Below, piece by piece: positions 11,772 to 23,922 of a stretch of DNA of 64,000 bases (the stretch's first letter is position 1; each line of letters opens with the position of its first letter). A program made the translations under genes and the position numbers. The stretch comes from Trichopria drosophilae (lineage: Eukaryota; Arthropoda; Insecta; Hymenoptera; Diapriidae): the NCBI GenBank assembly GCA_030407085.1, contig CM059582.1, positions 68,157,501-68,221,500 of the forward strand. Direction: 5' to 3'. The notes below the pieces were generated by a model. That model did no database searches. It was not told the DNA's origin and saw nothing but the letters and a program-made list of their open reading frames with translations.

Positions 11772-12234
11772 TTTTAAGACAAACTTCCTTCCGAATAACG
11801 TTATCGACGTATGGTTAAAATGGACACAATACCATATAAACGCAGTGACCTGTGAGAGTAGGTTTGAGGCACAGGCCACAGACACGTTTATAGATGGGTG
11901 CCTTTCATCACTTTTGTCTCTTCAATTTGTGAGGTAGTTTCTACGATGCCCGACAGGTGTCACCGCTTGTCGTTTCTTTCGTGTCGTACCGACCGAACGC
12001 TTCAGCTTGAACAACATGGCATGAAGTAAGAGACACTTCATGTAACAAGGCCATCATACAAGGCTGAATAAAACTGCTATGTTGTCAAAGCTTGTACGGC
12101 GTATACCGAGCGATTACCCCAGAATTCCCCCATGACCGAACGATTTCCCACCAGAATTTCCCCCTAAAAATTTCTTCCCCCTAAATAGCCCCCAGAAGCG
12201 TCAAAAATCCCCTAGATCTGGGGGGAAAATCCCC

Positions 12235-12249
12235 TATCTGGCAACACTG
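12235..12249 (-). repeat. hAT right terminal inverted repeat
   Basis: TATCTGGCAACACTG, the reverse complement of 8580-8594. It is followed by the second copy of the target site with one mismatch. Confidence 0.93.
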
Positions 12250-12257
12250 ATGAAAAG

Positions 12258-13760
12258 TTATAAATTGAGATTTCATAAAATTACAAAATTAAAAATGGCG
12301 GATCCAATATGATGGGGAAAAATACGGGTTTCGAGGATGCTGATTATGAATCCATTGTCAGGTTCTCATCATTGAAATTCATAATTCAATTTTGCAAATC
12401 CAACGGATTCGAAATCCGTCAAACTCGACTTAATTAAGTATATATATTATATTTTATGATTTAAACAATTCATACCCAAGCTTTAAGTATTTTTTCACAT
12501 TAAGAAATTTGAATTTAGTTTAATTTACGCGTAGAAAATAGTAGATAATTACAAAATCTATCAAATTGTCTCCGCAAATTGCAATTATGCTCTTTTATTT
12601 AGTCTACAAATTGTGTCCGGAGTTTGCAAAACTTTTAACTTCACAATGTCATGTACTTTTACCGTTGTATTAAAGGTATAACTGACCTGAAATATATTAA
12701 TGCAATTATGTAAATGTTGAGTCTTATTCGATAAAAATTGATTATTTATATTTGAAATTGAAAATTTATATTTAAAATTGAAAATGTTATATTTAACGAT
12801 TTTGGTATTTACGGATTTAGGGATTTGAAAGTTGTAGTAATTTTGTTTTCTAGAAATTATGTCACTGTTTATGGCTTTTTGACCCCACCCGATTAATTAG
12901 ATAAATAACATATCTTAATTACTACAGCTTCCGAAAGGCTGTCGAACTAGAATACATAACAATTAAAATGTTACCTATAAGTTAACATGCATGAATTGTT
13001 TCGAAATTTCGTTAGCACGAGGATCAAATGTTCCATTTTTTATAACTATTTATATTTTTCTGAAAAAATGAAGAAATCATTTTTATTTATGCTGTTGGTA
13101 ATGTTGAAATGTAGCGCTGGATACACAGGACGAAGTTTACTCTTCAATTTCTCTATTTCAGCATCTAAATTGCAATGAAGTAGGCGACTATGTCTGATAA
13201 ATAAATATTAGTACATTAAATTATACTCAGTTTTAATATTTTTATCAATAATATACTACAATGAAGTGTATATTTACGATTTTCATACTAATAATATCAA
13301 AGTATCACATTTTTTCAAAATCATCCCCACCCCTTCAAAAATCGTTTTCTACGTTGAATCTTATTTAGTTGTAGTTCTTCCTAACCTACCAAAATAACTT
13401 CTCACGTGGACAAAAAAGACTTAAATAATTCCATAAATTATATGTGCACTTTCATTTATAAATTAATTTATTAAGAAACAATTATTGCAGAAAATCTGTA
13501 TTTATTGACATATATTTACAAAACACCTTTTATAAATGTTCATAGCTTACAAAAAGTATACATGCAGTGTTACATAAATTTGTTATACATTTTCCAGTAA
13601 ACGAGAAAAGATTAAAAAGTATTAAAAAGGGGATCAATTGGGATTAAAATAAGACTACCTTTAATTCATTTTGTTCAAAAAAGGGATTAGAGTGGTTTTG
13701 AATTCCAGTAAATTACAAAGTTGGTATATAAATTTAAATACCTGATATCCACAAACCTCG
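12258..13760. other. AT-rich non-coding stretch
   Basis: No supported gene or repeat. A 63-codon ORF near 12987 has no recognisable features. Confidence 0.5.
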
Positions 13761-13764
13761 AAAT

Positions 13765-16700
13765 TTTGAACGACGGAGTTGAGCCTACGTTTGTAACGGC
13801 AAACAGAAGAGAGGTCCTTGATCTCACTCTATGCAGCCGAGGCATGCGTGAGGCTGTCCAGGAATGGAGGGTTATTGATGAACCCTCGCTCTCGGATCGC
13901 AAACTGATTCGGGCCAAACTGGAACAGTTTAACCCTGCAGTAAAATGGAAATCCAAGAAGCACGAACTGGCAAGGGTTCAGAGAAAGTCTGCAAGCCAGG
14001 ATGAAAGGCTTCAAAAGCAAGTATGGAGCGAAAAACGATCTTGAGTACACAAGTTTTTTCTTAGGGGAGCTGTGATGAGATCGCTCGAAGCCAATTCCCA
14101 CTCAAGAAAGTAAACCCCAAAAGGGGAAGGCTTAATTGGGGACCAGCTTTGGAGCGTAGCCGAAAGGAGGCGAGGAGATTATTTAATCGAGCAAAGAAAG
14201 CTGAAACAGCAGAAGTCTGGACGGCTTACAAGGATAGGTTGAAAGCCTACAAAAGGCAGATTAGAGAGTCTCAGATAAATGCATGGAGGGAGTTCTGTTC
14301 GGAAACGGAGAGTATACCCCCTACTGCAAAATTAGCGAGAATACTATCCACAGGAAATGATGGTAAACTACGATTTATCAAAGGAGAAAATGGCGAGTTT
14401 GCCAAATCTCCGAAGGAAACACTGGAAAGGTTGCTGACAAGCAATTTTCCAAGTATTAAACTGGGATCGAACGGTACCCCCGAGGAGCCTACTACGAGTA
14501 AAGGGAGGCACTGGGGGATCGCTGCCCAAGTTGTAAATCCAAACAAGGTTGTAAGGGCACTAATGGCCTTTGAGGCGTTCAAGACACCGGGACCGGATGG
14601 CATATACCCGGCCCTCCTTCAGGAAGGCCTGGGGGCTATCCTGAGACCATTGACTGGACTTCTGCGGGGGTGCATTGCGCTTGGTTACACAACTACAGAA
14701 TGGAAAAAATCACGAGTTTCGTTTATACCCAAAGTTGGAAACAGGAACTACGTGGAGGCAAAGGACTACAGACCGATCAGCCTAACATCCTTCCTATTAA
14801 AATTGTTGGAAAGATTGGTTGAGAGGTATCTTATAGAAGGTCCTTTGGTACGCTTACCTCTTCATGGGGAACAGTATGCCTACCAGGCTGGCAAATCTGC
14901 TGAGTTGGCACTTATATCAGCCGTGGGCTTTATAGAGAAGCAACTCAGTACGAAGGGAACGTGCATCGGTGCTTTCCTAGATATTGAGGGTGCTTTTAAC
15001 CGCACCTCCGTGGAAGTAATACGGAAAGGAGCGGAAGAACATGGGGTGCCCAAGGAACTCATAAGTTGGATTGTGAGCACCCTTAGAATTAGGTATGTTT
15101 ATACGGAATGGCAGGGTACCCTAGTGGAGGGGATGATCTCTGAGGATTGTCCTGAAGGTGGAGTGTTGTCCCCACTTCTTTGGAACCTGGTAGCTGATAG
15201 CGGAATCTATGCGATTGGATATGCGGACGATATTGCTATCCTCGCTAGAGGCAACTACGAGGAAGTTTTGCAGGAGCTTGTCCAAGAAGCCCTGAGGGTT
15301 GTGGAAAAATGGTGCAATGAAAAAGCGCTATCGATACAACCGGAAAAAATTGCCGTCATCATTTTCTCTAGAAGATATAAGATCAAAAAACTGAGGGAAA
15401 TGGTGATTGGCGGGAAGCAGGTGCCATATGCCAGCGAAACCAAATATCTTGGAGTAACCCTGGATAAAAAATTAAACTGGAATGGTCACCTGGAAAACAA
15501 ATGTCACAAAGCAATTGCTACTTTCTGGCATTGTAGGAGAGCTCTTGGTAACAGTTGGGGTTTAGGACCGAAACAGCTTCTCTGGATCTACCAACAGATT
15601 GTGCTACCAAGGATTACCTATGCCTCGCCAATTTGGTGGCAGAGGACAGAAAAGACCCAAGTTCAACAAAAATTAAACAGGGTACAGGCTATGTTCCTTA
15701 GGGGCATTTGCTCAGTAAGGAAGAGTACACCCATAGCCGCAATGAGGTCTCTTTTGGGCGTACCGTCCATGGCTCAGGCAGTAAAATGCAAAGCCATGAG
15801 AACCGTGTACAGACTCAAGTGCTTGGGAAGCTTGACAGGTAAGCAAGATTGGTTCAACAATCTTTTTCTAGGAAATCTGAGAGACATGTGGTACCAACCA
15901 CAAGACAAGATCCAGACACACCACATGGGGGGAAACAACTTTAAGGTTTGTTTCCCCAATAGGGAGGACTGGAAAAATAAATCAGCAATACCCAGGAATG
16001 GCATCATCTGGTTCACAGATGGGTCCAAAACCAACCAGGGTGTACGCGCAGGATACTGCGGACCGAAGCTGCGGGAGAACTTTTCCCTCAAGCTCAACAA
16101 ATTTAACACCGTTTTCCAAGGAGAGGTAGCGCCAATTCTCATGTGTGCCGAGACCCTCATGGAGAAAGAAGTGACAAATAAAACGATATGGATATGCTCG
16201 GATAGCCAAGCCGCATTGAGATCGATAGACAATCCAGTCGTCAAATCAGCTTTAGTCAGAGATACAAAGACCTGCCTACGTAACCTGGCCAAAAGAAACA
16301 AACTCAGCCTGACCTGGATACCTGGCCATATGGGCTGGAAAGGAAATGAAAGAGCGGACACCCTTGCCAAGTCGGGAATAGTTAATGGAACTGACTTGAC
16401 TAGGAGGGTGGCACTGCCATTTCAAGTAGGACTCAACCTACTGGAGAGACAAATGAAATCCCAACAGGTTAGAAAATGGATCAAAAAAAAAAAAATGCAG
16501 CACAACCAAAAGCCTTGCAGGAGAGCTGCAGGCGGACCGATGGGCTAAAAAACTGCTCGAACTAAACAGAACAGAAATAAGAATCTCCATCGAAATCCTA
16601 ACCGGACATGGAAATTTAAACAAGCACAGTCACATCGTAGGAAGGAAACCTTTACCGATGTGCACTAGATGTGAAGAAAACAAGGAGGAATCATCAATTC

Positions 16701-16950
16701 ACTCCCTATGCGAGTGCCCTGCACTGATGGAGACTCGAAGGAGATACCTGGACTCTCCATTTGTAAGCAAGGAGGAAGTCAGGGAGCGGAATCTCGGATA
16801 ACTTTTGGGATTCTGCAAAGCAGCTGGTTATCCAACGGAACCCTGAATAGCATCAGGAATAGCATACAAAGGCAAACAGCTAAGTGTGCTGATTTCTGGG
16901 GTTCACCCGAGCCTGATGAAGAAAATACCAATACCAATACCAATAATATC
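13765..16950 (+). mobile_element. 5'-truncated LINE with endonuclease, RT and RNase H (LOA-like)
   Basis: Domain order is the C-terminal end of an AP-like endonuclease, reverse transcriptase, RNase H and a C-terminal CCHC-like segment. The element ends in a tail of AATACC repeats at about 16920-16946. The presence of RNase H places it in the I/LOA/Outcast group rather than Jockey. The 5' end is truncated near 13765, inside the endonuclease. Confidence 0.82.
13772..16810 (+). pseudogene. LOA/I-type LINE polyprotein (EN-RT-RNase H), broken
   Basis: The endonuclease end (VEPTFVTANRREVLDLTL) reads to SLSDRK at about 13895, where the normally catalytic SDH histidine is an arginine. A TGA at 14042 and a frameshift separate it from the 799-codon main frame at 14149. 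This contains the RT: KTPGPDGIYPALL (about 14585), DIEGAFNRTS (motif A, about 14985), PEGGVLSPLLWNLVADS (about 15155) and YADDIAIL (about 15225). About ten residues seem deleted between NLVADS and the YADD box. RNase H follows, with FTDGSKTNQG (about 16015), CAETLM, SDSQAALRS and WIPGHMGWKGNERAD (about 16320). A 13-A run near 16483 shifts the frame, leaving the C-terminal zinc-like segment (CTRCEENKEESSIHSLCEC) at about 16660 in another frame. Confidence 0.88.
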
Positions 16951-17773
16951 TATTTTCAATATGTTATTAGAGTATAATTTCTTTTTTCATTGAAATTTCT
17001 CGACTGTGTTTAATTAAATACCAGATTACGTAAGTTATCTGTTGAACTGTATTTAATGTTTTAAAAGATGTCATTTTTCCAAAAATAGTTTCGTGTTTTT
17101 AATTGTAATTTGGACAGCATCGCACTGTCGAGACAAAAATTTATGATAATACAGGGCATCATCCGGGGCGCTTAGCCCTCTCGGCCACCGCTCGCTTTGC
17201 CGATCGAGTGGGAAACGTCGCTGATAAGTCGCAGCTTGCCGTTCAATGGAACTTAAAGTGCATCGACTATAGTTTCGCCGGACTCGGGCGGCCTCGGCTG
17301 CTGCCCCGCCAGCCAATCACGGCCATGCGCGCAGATAGCTGCGCACGAAATTCCCATATATCCCATCACTGGATGTGGGTCAAATTTCAGCAAAATCGAT
17401 TCAGAAACGAGCGAGAATTTGCAAGAATAAAGTTCGGAGGTAACATCTCGAACTGTTTTACTACAAAACTATATTTACTATTGTATTTACTTTTTGTTTA
17501 ATTCGAATATTTTAGGTTAGGAAGACGACGTTATCGATGGAGTCGGTTTAGCAGCTCCTTAATTTGAATAAAATGTAAAAAAAAAGTTTGTATAGTTTTG
17601 ACTTTGAAAATAACCTTGTCAATTTTCCGTATGACATTCGTAATCAGCGCATCAAAATACATAGGAAATCTTAGTTACGATAAAAATTGGAGGCGGACAT
17701 AAAAAGCTTACAAATAACAATGGGAGGCCATACGTATAATTCGACATGTATTTTTGTCGATCCATTCCGATGT
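16951..17773. other. Unassigned sequence with GC-rich patch
   Basis: No gene recognised. A GC-rich patch at about 17150-17350 differs from the AT-rich flanks. A segment at 17496-17561 (TTAGGTTAGGAA core followed by ATCGA...GTC) resembles 8926-8990 inside the hAT element, so part of this region may be an old hAT-derived or dispersed repeat. Confidence 0.4.
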
Positions 17774-18154
17774 TTAAGGGGGTTCTTAAGTCGTCTGTCG
17801 GTAAAGTAGAAATTTAGGACAAAAAATTAAAATGAAAAATGACTACATCGATTTTTCAAAATTCGGGCTCTTTTACGGCAATTCCAACCGTTATACATGG
17901 TCTCATAAAAAATATCACACGTATCCGTCGAGAATTGACCGAAAATGTTCGGAAATAAGACTAAAATATCTATTTCCGAAAATTCTGGTCCAATTCTCAA
18001 CGAATTTCTTTGATATTTTTTATGGGACCATGTATAACTGGTAGAACTACCGTAAAAGAGCCCGAATTTAAAAAAATCGATCTAGTCATTTTTTATTTTT
18101 ATTTTCTTATGTAAATTTCTACCTTATCGACAGGCGACTTTAGAACCCTCTTAA
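17774..18154. repeat. 381-bp inverted-repeat (foldback/MITE-like) element
   Basis: The two halves are imperfect reverse complements with the centre near 17965. The left end TTAAGGGGGTTCTTAAGTCG pairs with the right end CGACTTTAGAACCCTCTTAA. Inner matches include ATACATGGTCTCATAAAAAA against TTTTTTATGGGACCATGTAT. Both ends are TTAA, which suggests a piggyBac-type target site. There is no coding capacity. Confidence 0.8.
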
Positions 18155-18976
18155 GAGGATGCCATAGTGATCTACCGATAAGCTAGAAATCTGCGCAAAA
18201 AAATGTAAATTACAAATGATTGGATTAATATTTCAAAATTCCGCTATAGTACGAACGTTCCTATACACTATATATAATCTCTTAACAAATTTCAAAGCAA
18301 TTCCTTAAAAACTGACCGAGAGAATAGCTGATTTTTCCGCATTCTCGAAAACTCTTGGTCAGTTTTTATCACGAAATGACGCAGCGGATATGCAACAATA
18401 TCAACCGAGCGCTTACCCTGAACTTTTCACTATATTTTCAAGCCATAAGCAATAACTTCTTTGACTCTAAATACATTTTTCAATCTCTTTTTACGGTTTG
18501 TTCCTAATAGCCCCATTTTGCCATTTGAAAAAAATCGATTTTTTTATCTTTTTCGCTCGAAATCCAAGGTTTAATCAAAACAACTCTGATATTTTAAGAG
18601 TGTTAGCCCAGACCGAGAAAAGAAAAAAAAATGAAGTCAATATCTCATTGTACAAAAAAGTTACAGAACTTTAAAGTTGAAATCTGTTCCGAATAGCCCC
18701 AATTGACGGTATCGCCTAAAAAATATCAAAAAGATTAGTTTAAAACTGACCGAGTATTTTTGGAAATAATTAAAAATCACCTATTTTCTAAAATACTTCG
18801 TTAAATCTCTACTAATCTGTTTGATATTTTTTAAGCGATATTATATAATGATTAGAATAGCCTTCTTGAAAGCCGATTTTTGAAAAATCGGTTCAGTCGG
18901 TAACTGAGAGATCTAAATTTAGAGTTTTTAGCATAGATTACCATCTTTGCAGTCGATGACCTTAGAACCCCGTTAA
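18151..18976. repeat. Second TTAA-ended inverted-repeat element, diverged
   Basis: It starts at the same TTAA that ends the 17774-18154 element and finishes at TTAA 18973-18976. The right end, read inverted (TTAACGGGGTTCTAAGGTC), resembles the termini of the first element. Inside are smaller palindromes, for example AAAAACTGACCGAGAGAATA at 18311 pairing with CTCTTGGTCAGTTTTTA near 18350, and ACTGACCGAGTATTTTTGG near 18742. The arms are more diverged than in the first element. Confidence 0.55.
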
Positions 18977-19421
18977 CTCTCTTTGTTTCGATCAAAACCA
19001 CTTTTGACTTCAAAAATTCACAACTTCGACAAAAATCTTTGATTTCTAAACGTTCACGATTTACAATTTTCTGAAATTCATAAAAAAAATTTATATTGCA
19101 ATAAATAATAACCAATTTCATAATTACAACAATAATAAATTAAGTATGTTTGTATCATTTATCATATATTTAACTTAACTTAGTTTAAACAAAATTAACT
19201 TACTCAACAGTAATTACTCTTTCTGCAGACGACGATATCAAGTTGACGAAATGTCGTGTGATGGTCTTTTAGACTATGAGACATTGCTCTCACACGACAT
19301 TCCGCTCATTTGAGTTCATTGTGCCCAATCGTCTCTTTACGTCCAACGTTCTACGAAGTCCAGTATGTTGAAATTTTTAGGAACAAACATTTTATGCTTA
19401 TAAGTCAATACTTTCTTGTAT
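18977..19421. other. AT-rich spacer
   Basis: No supported gene. A short imperfect palindrome around ACGAAATGTCGTGTGATGG and CACACGACATTCCGCTC lies at about 19247-19305. Confidence 0.45.
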
Positions 19422-20542
19422 TTAATTAAGACTTCGGCATTTTATTAGCTCTAAATGGACGAGCGTCCATAGGTTCTTTAATCCTTTTATTAAATGCTTG
19501 GTATCTATTGAAGTACAGAATATCAGAGACAACTTCTTGTTTTCACCTAGTAGCTTTAGGGTACGTAACCGAGTATTCTTTGATAGAATAGCACGCAAAG
19601 ATCTGGTACATCTACCTGACACGCTCGGCCCAATAGTAAGGTCAGTAAGTTGTTCATAAATATGTTCAAGTATTTCTAAGCAGGTATTTGGTACCAACAC
19701 TCCTCCCAGCTCGAGGACCTTCAAATTGGGGCAACATTTCACTAAGCTTACAATGCTTGAATTCTAGAGATATTTGGCTCTGGACCTCGGTGCTAAAATT
19801 AATCCATGCAGACGGTCTCCAATCAATCTTAGCATTTGGTGGACTTGCGTATAGGTGACTGATTTTGTTTCGAATTCATTGTTTACCGAATACCAACTTT
19901 CTTGACGTAGAGCCAAGGTGCCTAAACACCATGAAGTGAAGAACGCTGACATAAATTTCGTGTTGTGATTCTAAGTTTTAGTTGTTCCGTTATAGGTAGT
20001 TCCTTCATAATTATTTCAATGCAGTCAACAGGCAATATACACATAGACTTCTCTTCCTTTTGGTCAGTGGTTCCATCGTCGCGAATCACTTTATCTTGTA
20101 CTTGCCTGGTGATCATTCTGTTATGAAAATACTGCCGCTTAGGTTTTTCTGTCAGAGCTCGCAAGGTTTGATTTCCGTGGCGGAGATTTCTACAAGCTGC
20201 TTCGACTTGAACGTTGTACGCAGATTCCGAACATTCATACGTCACCAGGCACGACGCGGTTTTCTGGGCATTGAATTTGGGCACAAACTTCACTATCTTC
20301 CCAAATTCTTCTAAGTATGTGGGAAAGGTTTTCATATTGTTAGCGTTGATATTGAAAATTCGTAAACTGTGGACCGAAATTCCATCCACCTCGTTCATCG
20401 GTATCATAGGTCTACGATAATTAGCGGGCTCCAAGTTGCGCCTCTGTTGAGTAGCCATGTTGTCAACTAATATTGCTTGTACGCTCGCTCCTGTCGCATC
20501 TACTCCAGGAGTTAGGCTCGTTCTTACAAACTTCCTCGCCAT
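19422..20542 (-). pseudogene. RRM-like / F-box / leucine-rich-repeat protein, broken
   Basis: This is the only host-like gene in the window. The minus frame from 20542 gives an RRM-like fold (SVHSLRIFNINANNMKTF ... LEEFGKIVKFVPKF ... ASCLVTYECSESAYNV, about residues 55-110). An F-box-like motif follows (CILPVDCIEIIMKELPITE, about 20000-20060). A frameshift at about 19922-19952 leads into the next segment, which has an in-frame TAG at 19764-19766. The LRR part then continues in the same frame to 19422 (CCPNLKVLELGGVL, LRTLKLLGE, LVHLELIKC). F-box/LRR proteins are usually SCF ubiquitin-ligase substrate receptors. An RRM-like N-terminus on one is unusual. There are no introns, so it could be a retrocopy or a decayed paralogue. 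The function of the parent gene is not known to me. Confidence 0.7.
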
Positions 20543-20544
20543 TG

Positions 20545-21642
20545 TGGCCGATTTTTATGTATGCGAGGTTACTGGTTCAGAATGTGAAGTCCGATTTCTA
20601 GAAAAATAATTGATTAGTCACTACATATTATATTGATATTGTTCAGTATTTCTTAGGAGTGATTACCCGTCTGTGTGCTCGCCGACGAGATAGGTAGGAA
20701 GGGGAAGATGGATCAGGATTTATCTCTATAAAGGCACAGTCAGTATATGTGCACTGAGAGAAAAGTTTTATAACGACTAATAAACAAAATTTACTTCGGA
20801 CGGATTTTATAAGCATTAGTAAATATTTATTAAACGTAAGAAATGACCGGGAAAAAATAACCTATGGAAATTACCGGGAAAAAATGACCAGAGATTAGTA
20901 GGGAGATCGCTCAGTTCCCTGATTTACACGCGACAGATTTGGTGGAATTCGATCGTCGCGTTGGATTAGATTTATCCGGAACTACGTATCGAAAAGGTGG
21001 TACATCGGGTAAAACAGATGCTGCAGGGGTAAAACAGAGCATCTTTGGGAAGGCGCCTCGTAGCGACGTTGCCGTTTCAGCGATTGTACCGCCTACACCC
21101 CTCACCACCCATATTCGTTCGGTTGTCTTCGCCGGCGCTGAAGCTTGTGGTACTCGAGAGGGGAACGGGGTTAGCGGGAAACGTGGAAGTAGAAGGATCG
21201 CCGTGTGGACACTAGCGAGGGGGGCGGGGCGTGTAAGAGTTTAAAACAAATGACTGCGAGCAGAAATTTAAATACAATTTCTGGATTTAAATAGAATGCA
21301 GTTCTCTGTAACTAAGTGGTCTAAATGTCCGGCTTGTAATACACGTTGAGTCGCAAACGGTGGGTCGCGTCCCTTTTTTTTAATTTAAAAAAAATTTTTT
21401 GTTTATTTTAATAATTTTTTTAAATTATATTGAATAGTAATTTAAAGAATTGGCATGATATGAGTGATAAATAAATAAATAACTTAAACAATGTAATAAT
21501 TTTAAATGGAACTTTGATTATGACGTTATCATACAATTTTACGAAAGATTTTCAAATTATTAAAAATTTACCAATGTGCGAATAATATCAAGTATAAAAT
21601 ATGTGAATGGGTCGTGCTGTAGAAGTCGGTAAAATTTATAAA
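20545..21642. other. Unassigned sequence
   Basis: No recognised gene. A short repeated phrase (ACCGGGAAAAAATGACC / ACCGGGAAAAAATAACC) occurs twice near 20848-20892. A moderately GC-rich patch at 20940-21240 is open on both strands but has no recognisable protein features. Confidence 0.35.
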
Positions 21643-22342
21643 AATAAAGATGAAGATGAATTTATCGTTCGGTGATATTTCAATAAGTAATCGATGAATT
21701 TATCGGTAATCCGAACCAAATAGTGTCTGAGTTTTTCAAATTTCGCGCGACAAATATTTTGCCAGCCAATCAACTTTGAAACTCATTTTAGATGGAATGT
21801 GACACGAAATTTAAAATAAATTAAAGAATCTCAAGAATGATTCTTTAAAAATGTGAAATTAAGATGATAATTAATAGAAATTTCAGAAAAAACGAAATGA
21901 AGAAAAACACTTGAAAAAAAATGGCGAATGTGCTTCCATACCCCATTTTTTTCAAGTGTTTTTCTTCATTTCGTTTTTTCTGAAATTAAGATGATAATTA
22001 ATAGAAATTTCAGAAAAAACGAAATAAAGAAAAACACTTGAAAAAAAATGGCGAATGTGCTTCCATACCCCATTTTTTTCAAGTGTTTTTCTGCATTTCG
22101 TTTTTTCTGAAATTTCTATTAATTATCATCTTAATTTCACATTTTTAAAGAATCATTCTTGAGATTCTTTAATTTATTTTAAATTTCGTGTCACATTCCA
22201 TCTAAAATGAGTTTCAAAGCTGGCAAAATATTTGTCGCGCGAAATTTGAAAAACTCAGACACTATTTGGTTCGGATTACCGATAAATTCATCGATTACTT
22301 ATTGAAATATCACCGAACGATAAATTTATCTTCATCTTTATT
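21643..22342. repeat. 700-bp long inverted repeat containing two tandem hairpins
   Basis: The left end AATAAAGATGAAGATGAATT pairs with the right end, and the arms match almost throughout. The left arm has an extra 8 bp (about CCAATCAA) near 21775 that the right arm lacks. The centre holds two copies of a 127-bp module (starting 21861 and 21988). Each copy is itself a hairpin: GAAAAACACTTGAAAAAAAA pairs with TTTTTTTCAAGTGTTTTTC around the loop GCGAATGTGCTTCCATACCC. No ORF is present. This is a foldback or MITE-like element, or a hairpin RNA source. Confidence 0.85.
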
Positions 22343-23342
22343 AAATTATTAAATCTACGTTAATTCGGACATAGGGATCTATTAATTGGTTTTTTGCTGG
22401 TCAACGACAATGACCAATAAAAAATGAATTAATTGAACCGCTTCCTTGAATGAACGTACATTTCATCATTAAAAAGAATAACGTACATACATCTTCGCAG
22501 ACCGTATGACATAAAGCACGAAAGTTCACATCCAAATGTCGGCTTTCAACAAAATACGTCATTTTCAATAATTTCATATGATATACTTAGTTCGTACAGA
22601 AATTTGAAGATAATTATTGTTTGCTCTGAGCATTGTATAGCATCAAATATACTAGTCAGTAGACTGAGAACATAATGTGGGGCGCGGATTACTCTTAATT
22701 CTTACTAAAAATCGTACATGCATGTAATAACTGACACTAGTTTTAATTTATCTAATATATCTTAGTAATTATACATAATTATTGTAGCAGGGCAGTTTTT
22801 CATTAACTACGATTTGTGTATAGTTGAAAATCATGGTTGGGGCATACCAGAAGAGAATTTTGGACCAAATAACGATTTGCATAAAATAAAATACTATTTA
22901 CGTGAACTTTTGATTCTTTGCGCATATTAAGACGACTGAATTTCATCTTTTCATTGGGGAGTATTTTTGTTTATAGTATAACAAGTGTAGAAGATCAGAA
23001 AGAACGTGTGAAATTGTAACCTTTGTGGGACGACTCAAAACGTGGATTTGTTAGATATAAAAAATAAAAAACATGAAGAGTAAATGTGGAGTGGAATTTA
23101 AAAACAAATTTTACTTTATTTAAAATCTTTTTTTTTCTATACTCTTTTCCTCGAATACATATTGATAATATATGTCTGTTACAACCAGAATTCAATTAAT
23201 TTGTATGAGTGAATCTCTAGAAAAAAAGGGCACTTTTCATTTTTTGCTTAACCACTTCATTGTCTAGGCAGCGTTAATCCCACTATGAGCAGGCAATTCG
23301 TGTCCTACTGAATCATGTAGAAAATGTATACTCTCTCTCACC

Positions 23343-23375
<33 letters not shown>

Positions 23376-23922
23376 ATTAATCACATTAATCATAAATGTA
23401 ACAATAAAAGTTATACAGTAATTTTTGTAATTTTTTGTTTATTGTCGAAGATTTGTTCATGTCGACAAACATTTCCCAATATTCGGTTTAACGACATTTG
23501 GTATTCCTTATTTAATTTTTTGCATATTACAAAAATCTACATTTTTAAATCAAATTAATCATTGCAATATACCTGTTACGTCCTACGTAACCTTCCAAAT
23601 TGACAAATTACGGGAATCCCCGAAACCACATAGAGAATACCATTATAGCGCCCCCAAGTCCCATGAACTACAAACCTACAAAACTCGATGGTAAATCGAA
23701 CACCTTTTCCTTTCCAAGTTTCGGACAAAGTCAATCCCTGTATTATCTACAAATAAGAAAATTAAACTAAATCCAAAAATTATACGCATTTGACGATTTT
23801 CATTTTTTTTACTATTTAAAAATAAATAATTTTAAAATCTAAACAATTTCTTTATTCGTTATTATTTAAAAACTGTTCCATGACCTAAAATCAAAGAGAA
23901 ACTCCAAAATGCTACATTCTAA
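22343..23922. other. AT-rich non-coding stretch
   Basis: No supported gene on either strand. It holds a CT microsatellite at 23330-23375. It ends with CTAA (23919-23922), the left copy of the LTR element's target site. Confidence 0.5.
23330..23375 (+). repeat. (CT)n microsatellite
   Basis: Interrupted CT dinucleotide run. Confidence 0.95.

Larger units (their letters stand above)
8580..12249 (-). mobile_element. hAT-family DNA transposon, near complete
   Basis: The element starts with CAGTGTTGCCAGATA at 8580 and ends with its exact reverse complement at 12249, giving 15-bp terminal inverted repeats of the hAT type. It is flanked by ATAAAAAG (8572-8579) and ATGAAAAG (12250-12257), an 8-bp target-site duplication with one mismatch. 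Both ends carry subterminal C-rich repeats (CCCCTAAAAATCCCC-like, 8627-8710 and 12115-12230) in the same orientation. The only gene is the minus-strand transposase. Length is about 3.67 kb. One frameshift in the transposase and one mismatch in the TSD suggest a fairly young copy. Confidence 0.93.
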
